From the NCBI GenBank assembly GCA_016178155.1, contig JACOTZ010000219.1, forward strand, positions 1 to 38,526: DNA of 38,526 nt, written 5' to 3'. Of this stretch, positions 18,487 through 26,608 are shown one piece after another. Position numbers and translations under genes: made by a program. The stretch's first letter is position 1, and each line of letters begins with the position of its first letter. Below the pieces are notes generated by a model, which saw only the letters and a program-made list of their open reading frames with translations, was not told the origin of the DNA and did no database searches. The stretch is from Acidobacteriota bacterium (lineage in GTDB: Bacteria > Acidobacteriota > Terriglobia > Bryobacterales > Bryobacteraceae).

Positions 18487-19425
18487 CACGTTTGAGCCTC
18501 CACCGTCTTGCCCGTTAACTGATCAAACGTCAGCCGCTTCCCGACGATGCCTTTCACGGCCATGCTGAACCGCTCCGCATCCCGTCAACTTACGATTGTT
18601 GAAGCGATATGCCTGTTCATCGAGGTATCGAAACAAATGGTACGGTTCGACGGAAACGTAGGTACCATGCAGCCCACGTTTGAGCAGGCTCCAGAAGTTT
18701 TCCAGCCCGTTGGTGTGGACTTCGCCGTTCACATACGAAACCGCGTGGTCGATGACTGCGTGCTGGAATTCATCGAGGCCATTGTAGGATTGAAGTGCAT
18801 CGGTGAAGATCGTGGAACCGGCGAGGACACGCTCACGCAATTCCCCCTGGAGCGCTTTCTTCCGCGTGTTGTCTACAACCTTAGTCCGAACGTTGCCGCC
18901 ACGCTTAAGGATTCCCATTACGGCAACTTTGTCTTTGCCGCCTGTACCCGTGATCTTCACGGCTCGCCTGTCCTTGTGCATGTTTCGCGCCTTGCCGCCG
19001 ATGTAGGTCTCGTCCGCTTCGATCTGACCGGAGAGCTTGTTGCCAGGCCCCATGCCCAGTGCAAACCGAATCCGGTGATCGAGAAACCATGCCGACTTCT
19101 GGGTGATCCCGATAGCCCGGTGAACTTCGCATGAACTGATACCGTTCTTGGAGTTCACAATCTGCCACATAGCGGTAAGCCACTTGTCGAGGCCGATGGG
19201 GGAATCTTCCATAACGGTTGCCGTCTTGAGGGTGAACTGCGGAGCGGCGTGGCCTTGCCGACAGTGCCAGCGATTGTACTTCTCCAGGAACAGAACATTC
19301 AGGTTCCCGCAACGCGGGCAGGTGACGCCCTTCGGCCAGCGACGCGCCACCAGATACTCACGGCAGTTCGCAGGTTTCGAGAAGTAGATTATCGCTTCCT
19401 GGAGTGTCGTGGGCTCTTGTTCCAT
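18487..19425 (-). mobile_element. IS1595 (ISXO2-like) family transposase; C-terminus frameshifted (listed ORF 18523-19425)
   Basis: CPRCGNLNVLFLEKYNRWHCRQGHAAPQFTLKTATVMEDSPIGLDKWLTAMW...; IEADETYIGGKARNMH; DHAVSYVNGEVHTNGLENFWSLLKRGLHGTYVSVEPYHLFRYLDEQAYRFNNRK; removing one G gives RKLTDAERFSMAVKGIVGKRLTFDQLTGKTVEAQT* ending at 18487. Confidence 0.9.
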
Positions 19426-19460
19426 GCTTTAATCTTAGCTGGAATCGGCCATTTTGTCAA

Positions 19461-19772
19461 CTATATAATTACCCTTATTTGCGCACCCTCAAACGACGGG
19501 CGCATATGGTCGCGGTACCGGATCGCGGCTGACAGCACCGCACGATACTCGCTGACGTCGATATCGCGTTCCGAGCACGGCAGCAGCAGCTTGCCTTCGT
19601 CGGTAAAATTCCCGTCCCACTCGATCAGGCGCTCGTCGGTCCACTCGGGGCGATACTGCCGCATCTTCTGGTCCGGCATGCGGTCGAAGTAGGCGCGCAG
19701 ATTGACGCTGGTTTCGTCGCCACGGTCGGCAGGGAATTGCTCGAAATTCCAGACGGGTTGTTGGAATTCCAC
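19461..19772 (-). CDS. Hypothetical protein, probably 3'-truncated at the IS end
   Basis: GTG start; MEFQQPVWNFEQFPADRGDETSVNLRAYFDRMPDQKMRQYRPEWTDERLIEWDGNFTDEGKLLLPCSERDIDVSEYRAVLSAAIRYRDHMRPSFEGA, then AT-rich sequence adjoining the transposase region. Confidence 0.4.
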   Translation of the reverse strand: MEFQQPVWNFEQFPADRGDETSVNLRAYFDRMPDQKMRQYRPEWTDERLIEWDGNFTDEGKLLLPCSERDIDVSEYRAVLSAAIRYRDHMRPSFEGAQIRVII

Positions 19773-20007
19773 GACCTATGAGTGTATCCTGCACGCGTCC
19801 GCTGCAGAGCATTGGCGTGCTGCTGCATCATGGCGATCGGTTGGGTCAGCGCGCCAGCCAACGCATCGCTCTGCGTCAGGTGGCTGACGAATGTGCGATT
19901 GCGCCGGTTCCCGCTCGCGGTTGTACTCCTATTCCCCCCGGTATACAATGGCCGCAATCAGGTTGGGTGAAGGGGTGCCCCGCCTGACGAGCAGTCAAGG
20001 GGGTCAA

Positions 20008-23000
20008 ATGTTGCGGGGTTTTATCTTGCGAGGTTTTGCAGCCGTCGCGCTGTGCACGGTCCTCTCGTTCGCGCAGGACTTCAGAGCCACCATCCTCGGC
20101 CAGGTCACGGATCCAACGGGTGCGGCGATTCCGCACGCCACCGTCAAGGCTGTCAAGACCGGCACCAATGAGACCAAGGAGACGACCACGAATGCGGCCG
20201 GCATCTATACGCTGCCGTATCTCGATCCCGGCGACTACACGGTGATCGCCAGCGCCACCGGATTCTCCGAGCTGCGCCGCACGGGCATTTCCGTGCGCGT
20301 AGCCGACAAGCTGAATCTGCCGCTCAAGCTCGAGCTGGGGCAGGTGGCCGAATCGGTTACCGTCACCGGCGAAGCCGAGCTGATTCAGACGGCAACGGCG
20401 TCGCGCGGGCTGGTGTTCGATCCCATTAAGGTGCAGGAGTATCCCCTGAACGGGCGGCAGAGCTATATGCTCATGATGCTCACGCCGGGCGTGATGTTCA
20501 CGCAACGCACGTTCGGCTCGTCGGGATTTTCCGGCACGCGGGCGTGGGACATGAACGGCAATTACACGATGAACGGCGGACGGACGGGCACCAACCAGTT
20601 TCTGCTCAACGGCGCGCCGGTCAGCACGACCGGATCGTGGCAGCTCGCGCCCAACGTCGAGGCCATCCAGGAATTCAAGGTGATGGTCAACACGTATGAC
20701 GCGGCGTACGGGCGGTCGGGCGGCGGGCACGTGAACACGACCATCAAATCGGGCACGAACGCCGTCCACGGCTCGGTCTTCGATTTCTGGCGCAACACCA
20801 TCCTCGATGCCAACAATACACAGAACAACCGCCAAGGGGCCGGACGCGGCAAGCGCAACCAGCACCAGTTCGGCGGCGCGGTTGGACTGCCGATCCGCAA
20901 GGACAAAGATTTTCTGTTCTTCAGCTTCGAAGGCTGGCGCGAGATCGTCCCCTTTCCAGTGGTTTCGAGCGCTCCGCCCGCCGCCATGCGCACCGGCGAT
21001 GGCTTCACGCTTTTCGGCCAACGCATCTACGATCCCTTGACGTCGCGCACGTGCGTGGCCGGCGTGGACGCGCCGAGCTGCCTCGCCAATGGACAGTACA
21101 TCCGCGCGCCGTTCCCCGAAAACCGGATCCCGGCAAGTCGCATCCATCCGGTCGGCAAGCGCATTCTCGATTTATATCCGCTGCCCAACCAGGTGGGCAG
21201 GCTGACGCTGAATCAGAATTTCTTCGCCACCGAAAGCGTCGGCCGCTACCGGTACGAGCAGCCGATGGTCCGCTACGACAAGGTCATCAGCGACAAGGAC
21301 CGGTTGTACGGACTGTTTTATTTTCAGGATGGCTCCGAGTTCCGCAACCAGAACGGGTTTGACCCGCCCGCCCGCACCGGCAACATGCATTCGGTGCGCA
21401 CGCTCTGGGGAGTAGTGGTGGATTACACGCGTGTCATATCCTCCACCACCGTGCTCGACGTGCGCGGCTCGCTGACGCGCTTCTGGTCCAATTTCCCGGA
21501 TGTCTCGGACTACGAGTTCACCTGGGACAAGCTCGGCATCAAGCAAATCCCCGAGGTGGCGAATTTCCAGAACCGGCTGGCGCCGCGGGTGACGGTAAGC
21601 GATTACAACGCAATTCTCGGCAACCAGCGCATCAACTGGAGCGCTCAGGACCAGCTCACGTTGTCGCCAAGTCTCTCGCAGACCCGGGGGCGCCACAGCA
21701 CCAAGTACGGTTTCGAATGGGCCGTAATTCAGCGTCCGAGCAGATCCGAGGGACGTTCCAGCGGCGAGCTCGGCTTCGACCGGGTCTGGACCCGCCGTTA
21801 TTCCGGGCGCGCCGAGCCCGGCCGCGGCAATACCGACGGCAGCGGCATTGCGAGCCTGCTGCTCGGACTACCGACCAGCGGTTCCATCGCCTATAACGAC
21901 ACCTTCCTGCGGCGCGATCCGTACGTCGCCTGGTACGTGCAGGACGACTGGAAGGTGTCCAACCGCCTGACGCTGAATCTCGGGCTGCGGTACGACTTCC
22001 AGTTCCCGTTCACCGAAATGCATGACCGCACCAACTCCGGCTTCGATTTCGACGCCAAGAACCCGCTGAGCGATCAGGTGCTGGCGCGATGGCGGCAACT
22101 GAAGACCGAATACGACGCGCGCAATCCGCGCTACCCGTACCCAGAGCCGCCGGCCGAGCTCAAGGGAGGTTTGCTGTTCGCCGGAGTTGGCGGACAGCCG
22201 CGCCGCATCTATGACTTCGACTTCACGACGGTGCAGCCGCGCGCCGGCGTCGCCTGGCAGTTCATGGAGAAGACTGTCCTGCGAGCCGGCTTCGGGATCT
22301 TTCACCGGTTCGAGAGTCAGACGGGCATCGCCACCGGCTTCAGCCAATCGACCCCCTACCAGCGCTCGCTCGATGGGGACCGCACGCCTTCGGCCGGGGC
22401 TACGGGCCCGTACTCCCTCGAGAACCCATGGCCGCAGGGAGTGATCGCGCCCTCCGGATCCTCGCTCGGACTGCTCACCAACGTGGGCCGTGGCGTTACT
22501 TTCCATTCCCGCAAGCGCGAAATCCCTCGCACCTATCAGTATTCGTTCGGTCTCGAGCGCGAGTTGCCGGGGCAGATGGTGCTCGAGGCGTCCTACGTCG
22601 GCAGCCGCACCTATCATGAGCCGATCACGCTGCAGCTCTCCGAAATGAGTTGGGAGCAGCGGCTGAAGTTCATTGCGGATACAAACAATCTGAATGTTCC
22701 GCTGCCGAACCCTTACTACGGGATTCTCCCGGCGGCCGGGGGACTGGGCGCCGCCCCCGTGATCAACGCGCGCGAGCTGTACCGGCGGATTCCGCTTTTC
22801 CCCGGCGTCAGCCAGGGGCTCGTGCCCTGGGGAGCTGTCTGGTACAACGCGTTGCAGATCCGGTTCGAGAAGCGCGCCTTCTCAAACCGTACCGCCGGTG
22901 CGCTCACCTGGGTGCTCTCTTATACGTTCGCCAAGCAGATGGAGCGCAGCCTGATCAACAACTGGAACTTCGAAAACGAGAAGCAGATCTCGCAGTTGAC

Positions 23001-23523
23001 CTCCATTGACCGGCCGCAGCAGTTCTCTTTCAGCGGTGTCTGGGACTTGCCGTTCGGAAAGGGGCGTCACTTCGGGATCGACAACCCGTTGCTGAACGCG
23101 CTCGCCGGCGGCTGGAACTACAACTGGATCCTGACGTACTACGCGGGTCCTCCCACCGGTTTTCCGGATGCAATCTTCACCTGCGGAAGCTACGTGGTGA
23201 CGGATCGCGCGCCGGAGCGGTGGTTCAATAATGACCGGGGCTGCTACACGGACCGTGCGCCCTTCAGCCGCCGCGAGGTGGAATCGAGATTTCCGAGCAT
23301 CCGCGATCCTGCCATGCCGCAGCTCAGCATGGCCATTGCCAAGAAGTTCCGCTTTACGGAGCGCTACACGCTCGAGGCGCGCGGCGAGGCGTTCAATGCA
23401 ACCAACACGCCAATTCTCAAGGGTCCGAACACGAATTTCCGAAGCCCGGACTTCGGCCGGCTACCGATTCAGCAGGATAATTTCCCGCGGAACATTCAGC
23501 TCGGGCTGCGTCTGAGCTTCTAG
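20008..23523 (+). CDS. TonB-dependent receptor (Oar-like) with N-terminal carboxypeptidase-regulatory-like domain
   Basis: Signal peptide; ILGQVTDPTGAAIPHATVKAVKTGTNETKETTTNAAGIYTLPYLDPGDYTVIASATGF; plug and barrel motifs (PLNGRQSYMLMMLTPGV, WYVQDDWKVSNRLTLNLGLRYD); C-terminal QLGLRLSF. Confidence 0.93.
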   Translation: MLRGFILRGFAAVALCTVLSFAQDFRATILGQVTDPTGAAIPHATVKAVKTGTNETKETTTNAAGIYTLPYLDPGDYTVIASATGFSELRRTGISVRVADKLNLPLKLELGQVAESVTVTGEAELIQTATASRGLVFDPIKVQEYPLNGRQSYMLMMLTPGVMFTQRTFGSSGFSGTRAWDMNGNYTMNGGRTGTNQFLLNGAPVSTTGSWQLAPNVEAIQEFKVMVNTYDAAYGRSGGGHVNTTIKSGTNAVHGSVFDFWRNTILDANNTQNNRQGAGRGKRNQHQFGGAVGLPIRKDKDFLFFSFEGWREIVPFPVVSSAPPAAMRTGDGFTLFGQRIYDPLTSRTCVAGVDAPSCLANGQYIRAPFPENRIPASRIHPVGKRILDLYPLPNQVGRLTLNQNFFATESVGRYRYEQPMVRYDKVISDKDRLYGLFYFQDGSEFRNQNGFDPPARTGNMHSVRTLWGVVVDYTRVISSTTVLDVRGSLTRFWSNFPDVSDYEFTWDKLGIKQIPEVANFQNRLAPRVTVSDYNAILGNQRINWSAQDQLTLSPSLSQTRGRHSTKYGFEWAVIQRPSRSEGRSSGELGFDRVWTRRYSGRAEPGRGNTDGSGIASLLLGLPTSGSIAYNDTFLRRDPYVAWYVQDDWKVSNRLTLNLGLRYDFQFPFTEMHDRTNSGFDFDAKNPLSDQVLARWRQLKTEYDARNPRYPYPEPPAELKGGLLFAGVGGQPRRIYDFDFTTVQPRAGVAWQFMEKTVLRAGFGIFHRFESQTGIATGFSQSTPYQRSLDGDRTPSAGATGPYSLENPWPQGVIAPSGSSLGLLTNVGRGVTFHSRKREIPRTYQYSFGLERELPGQMVLEASYVGSRTYHEPITLQLSEMSWEQRLKFIADTNNLNVPLPNPYYGILPAAGGLGAAPVINARELYRRIPLFPGVSQGLVPWGAVWYNALQIRFEKRAFSNRTAGALTWVLSYTFAKQMERSLINNWNFENEKQISQLTSIDRPQQFSFSGVWDLPFGKGRHFGIDNPLLNALAGGWNYNWILTYYAGPPTGFPDAIFTCGSYVVTDRAPERWFNNDRGCYTDRAPFSRREVESRFPSIRDPAMPQLSMAIAKKFRFTERYTLEARGEAFNATNTPILKGPNTNFRSPDFGRLPIQQDNFPRNIQLGLRLSF

Positions 23524-23529
23524 TCTAGT

Positions 23530-23648
23530 CCGAAGTTCGTCACCGACAGGATTTCGAACCGCTTGCTGACGCGCGCGGCTCAGTAAGTGCCGTCAAATCA
23601 GCGGAAGCGTTCTGAGCCACGACCGTCAGTGGTGGTGACGAACCTCGG
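23530..23648. repeat. MITE-like element, copy 2 (about 119 bp), inverted relative to copy 1 and flanked by CTAGT direct repeats
   Basis: Reverse complement of 23566-23648 matches 1682-1767 almost exactly (CCGAGGTTCGTCACCACCACTGACGGTCGTGGCTCAGAACGCTTCCGCTGATTTGACGGCACTTACTGAGCCGCGCGCGTCAG). CTAGT at 23525-23529 and 23649-23653. Confidence 0.75.
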
Positions 23649-23739
23649 CTAGTCCGCACTCCATCGGGTCGCGAGCGCAACCCGGCAGATGCGCCCCGGC
23701 CACGGCTGTGGTGAGGCGCTCGCTGTCCGCCCCAGCCGG

Positions 23740-24237
23740 TCAGCGCACGGTACGCGCGCGGCTGCCGGTTTTCAGCGCATAGTTGGAGAACGCCATGATA
23801 TGCCCGCCGTGGCCCTGCACGAAACGGGTGGCGGCGGCTGCGGACGCAAACGCGATGGCGCTCGGAGCGCAGCGATCGTAGTGGCTGTCGAGCGCGTGCT
23901 TGTGCTCGTCCACCCGTACTGGGCCCCGGGCACAGTAGTTCACATCGCTGCCGTGGACGATGTATGCGGATGCGGGGGAGATCATCGCACCCGACGCGTA
24001 ATCGGTGAGCGAGACCACGTTGACATCGTTTCCAGTTTGCCGGCTATGCGAGTTCAGGCAGGCGGGGCAGCAGAAGAGCACCTTGTGTCCACCGATGGTG
24101 GCAAAGGTCGCCGTGCGCTCCGACACCGGACGCCGGCAGGCGGTGCATTCCTCGTGCCCAGCCGCGCGGTAGACGAGAAAGCCGGCCAGAACGGCCACAG
24201 TCACCGCCGCGGGCAGCAGCACTTTCCTCCAAGACAT
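23740..24237 (-). CDS. NosL-like membrane-anchored protein with extra Cys motifs
   Basis: N-terminal TM helix; EECTACRRPV...VLFCCPACLNSH; then AYIVHGSDVNYCARG...YDRCAPSAIAFASAAAATRFVQGHGGHIMAFSNY, resembling NosL. Confidence 0.65.
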   Translation of the reverse strand: MSWRKVLLPAAVTVAVLAGFLVYRAAGHEECTACRRPVSERTATFATIGGHKVLFCCPACLNSHSRQTGNDVNVVSLTDYASGAMISPASAYIVHGSDVNYCARGPVRVDEHKHALDSHYDRCAPSAIAFASAAAATRFVQGHGGHIMAFSNYALKTGSRARTVR

Positions 24238-24402
24238 CGGAGCCCCTCAAACTCCATGGTACTCCCACCGGGGCGGGAGATGGGGCGGCCGTTCGCCGCA
24301 CCGGCAAGCCTACGCGGCTGTCCGCCTGTTTCTAGGGAACGTGCGGCGGCCGCCAGCGAAGCAAGACCTGGATGGCTGGGAGCAGGCTTTCGGGATACCG
24401 GA

Positions 24403-24927
24403 TCACTCGTCCGGTTTCTCGTGGTCCTTGCAGGCGTAAAGCAGCGCGTCAAGTATATCCGCGTATCCGTCCGCCCCGGCGCCCCGGCATTGTGCCGCCG
24501 CTCGCCGCAGCCAGTGGATGAGGTGCCGTTCCATGAACTCGCGCTGGGCGGTGCGCAGCGACTGGCCGTCGTTGCCCGCATCGATGCAGTGCTCCAGCCA
24601 GCTCAAAAACTCAAGCTGGGTCAGCAGGTGGTCCGCCGGAGCCTGCGAGAGCAGTTGCAGGCCGAAATGCTTGTAGAACAGCTTGTTCTCGAGCACCACT
24701 TCACCGGGCGCGCGGCTGTCCACGTAGGCGCTCTCGAGCAGCGGGCATTTCGGCTGCGGCAGGCCCGCCTCGAACAGCGACAGGTATTGCGCGCGGAGAT
24801 CGTCCAGACTGCCAGGGGCCTCGTCCCAGATCTCGCGGAAGCGCTCGAGATGCCACTCATCCGGATAGGCGAGCAGCCGCCGGAAAGTCGCGTACAAATT
24901 GATGTCGCTTATTGCAGCCTGTGCCAT
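24403..24927 (-). CDS. TorD/DmsD/NarJ-type molybdoenzyme chaperone
   Basis: LYATFRRLLAYPDEWHLERF...AQYLSLFEAGLPQPKCPLLESAYVDSR...LFYKHFGLQL...DHLLTQLEFLSWLE; ATG at 24927 overlaps the gamma-subunit stop. Confidence 0.82.
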   Translation of the reverse strand: MAQAAISDINLYATFRRLLAYPDEWHLERFREIWDEAPGSLDDLRAQYLSLFEAGLPQPKCPLLESAYVDSRAPGEVVLENKLFYKHFGLQLLSQAPADHLLTQLEFLSWLEHCIDAGNDGQSLRTAQREFMERHLIHWLRRAAAQCRGAGADGYADILDALLYACKDHEKPDE

Positions 24928-25592
24928 ACGCTGAAATACTTCCGGCCGTCCCGGTCCTGCTGCCCGCCATTCCACACGGCGACCGAGAGCGGCGTTCCTG
25001 CCGCAACCTCGGGCAGCTCCAACACGATCGTCCAGTTGCCGCCCGCCCACGTTGCGCGCGCCGGGAACTTCCGGCCCGTCCGCTTCGTGGTGCCGCGGCC
25101 CGCGGCTTCCATGACCTCGGCCCCGCGCGCCGCGTCGTAGTAATAGATGAGCACGGGATGCAGCGCGTCGCCCATCTGCAGCGATGGAAACAGGTCGTTG
25201 GCCACCGGCTGAGCGGGGAGCATCACCGCGCAGCCATCGAAGAACCGATTGGTTGCCGCCGATTGCCTTACCAGCCCTTCGCTCTGCCACATCTTCTTCG
25301 GCTTGTCGAGCGACGCGGTCTCGGCCGACGGGTCCGGCCAGGCAAGCCGTACCCAGGTCTTGCCCGCGCCGCGAATCACCTTGACCTCGACCGACGCGAT
25401 TTCGAGCGCCGACGGCGGCTCGGTCGCATACTGCGGCGGCGTGCGGTGCAGCGCCAGCTTGGAGGCCTCGACTGCCTGCCACACCGCGCCGGCGGGATTG
25501 AGGTCTCCCGTGACGCCCGAACGCGCGCCCACGGTCAACTCCGCCGCGACGGCGGCGCCGATCACGAAAGCGAAACCCAGTAGACTTCTCAT
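24909..25592 (-). CDS. Type II DMSO-reductase-family gamma (heme b-binding, ethylbenzene dehydrogenase-like) subunit
   Basis: Signal peptide; VWQAVEASKLALHRTPPQ...VEVKVIRGAGKTWVRLAWPDPS...RFFDGCAVMLPA...GNWTIVLELPE...SVAVWNGGQQDRDGRKYFSVWHRLQ; position within operon. Confidence 0.78.
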   Translation of the reverse strand: MRSLLGFAFVIGAAVAAELTVGARSGVTGDLNPAGAVWQAVEASKLALHRTPPQYATEPPSALEIASVEVKVIRGAGKTWVRLAWPDPSAETASLDKPKKMWQSEGLVRQSAATNRFFDGCAVMLPAQPVANDLFPSLQMGDALHPVLIYYYDAARGAEVMEAAGRGTTKRTGRKFPARATWAGGNWTIVLELPEVAAGTPLSVAVWNGGQQDRDGRKYFSVWHRLQ

Positions 25593-26605
25593 GCGTGCCT
25601 CGCCGGCTGAATCTGGACCAAATCTTCGCGTTGCGCGATCTGATAACGCACGCCGGCGTCGCGGCCGATCAGCAATTGCAGGACCTCGCTGCGCCCGCCG
25701 CTCTGTGCAACTTTTAGTTCCGCTTCGAGACGCCGGATCACCTCCACGACCTCCTCGCCGAACAGGTAAATCAGATAATCGAGCGGTAGCCGCGGATCTT
25801 CGAGGATGCTCTTGCCGTAGTTTCCCGTCCGCGGCGGATTGAAAGGCGGCACGTAGAACACGTTGGGGTCCGTCCCCTTTTCCGGGAACAGGCCGAGCGC
25901 GACCTTGTGCACCTTGACCAGCTTGTGCACGGTCGAATGCGGATCATCGAGCAGCCCCACGAACCGGATGCGCCCGGGACACTGCTTGGCGCACGCATTC
26001 ACGTCGCCTTTCTCGAGCCGCGGATAGCAGAAGATGCACTTCTGCGACTTGCCGAGCAGCTCGTTGAAATAGATCTTCTTGTACGGGCACGCCTGGATGC
26101 AGTGGCGGTAGCCTTCGCACCGCTCCTGATCGATCAGGACGATCCCGTCCTCCTCGCGCTTGTAGATGGCGCTGCGCGGACACGCGGCCAGGCAGGCCGG
26201 ATTCGTGCAGTGGTTGCAGATGCGCGGCAGATAGAAATAGTAATTCTCGCCCAGCATCAGCGCGCCGACGTCTTCATCCCAATTGGGCGTGTTGCGCACT
26301 TCCTGGTGCGGCTGGGCCGATGCCGCGCCCCCATACATGCGCGCTTCGTAGTTGTACTCGAACGTCTGGCCGTAATCTTCCTTGGTCGGGATCTCGCTGG
26401 GACGGAGCTGGCCGCGGTCGAATCCGCCGCCCATCTCGTCCCACTTGCGCGGATACCCCTGGCCGGGCCGTGTCTCGACGTTGTTCCAGTACATGTAATC
26501 CATGCCGTCGCCGTCGGTCCACATTTTCTTGCACGCCATGGTGCAGGTCTGGCAGCCGAGACACTTGTTCAGGTCGAGCACCATCGAGTACTGGTGTCGG
26601 GACAT
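25589..26605 (-). CDS. Type II DMSO-reductase-family beta subunit with four Fe-S clusters (NarH/Nxr/Ebd-like)
   Basis: CLGCQTCTMACKK, YMYWNNVETRPGQGYP, CNHCTNPACLAACP, CEGYRHCIQACPYKKIYFNELLGKSQKCIFCYPRLEKGDVNACAKQCPGRIRFVG. Confidence 0.92.
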   Translation of the reverse strand: MSRHQYSMVLDLNKCLGCQTCTMACKKMWTDGDGMDYMYWNNVETRPGQGYPRKWDEMGGGFDRGQLRPSEIPTKEDYGQTFEYNYEARMYGGAASAQPHQEVRNTPNWDEDVGALMLGENYYFYLPRICNHCTNPACLAACPRSAIYKREEDGIVLIDQERCEGYRHCIQACPYKKIYFNELLGKSQKCIFCYPRLEKGDVNACAKQCPGRIRFVGLLDDPHSTVHKLVKVHKVALGLFPEKGTDPNVFYVPPFNPPRTGNYGKSILEDPRLPLDYLIYLFGEEVVEVIRRLEAELKVAQSGGRSEVLQLLIGRDAGVRYQIAQREDLVQIQPARHA

Positions 26606-26608
26606 GGC

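Noticed and set aside
19876-21147. 423-aa minus-strand ORF
   Set aside because: Antisense shadow of the TonB receptor 5' half.
23689-25140. 483-aa plus-strand ORF
   Set aside because: Overlaps three well-supported minus-strand genes (NosL-like, TorD, gamma); composition of a shadow ORF.
24928-25482. N-terminal extension of ORF 24403-25482
   Set aside because: Out-of-frame overlap with the gamma-subunit gene; the TorD-like protein begins at 24927.
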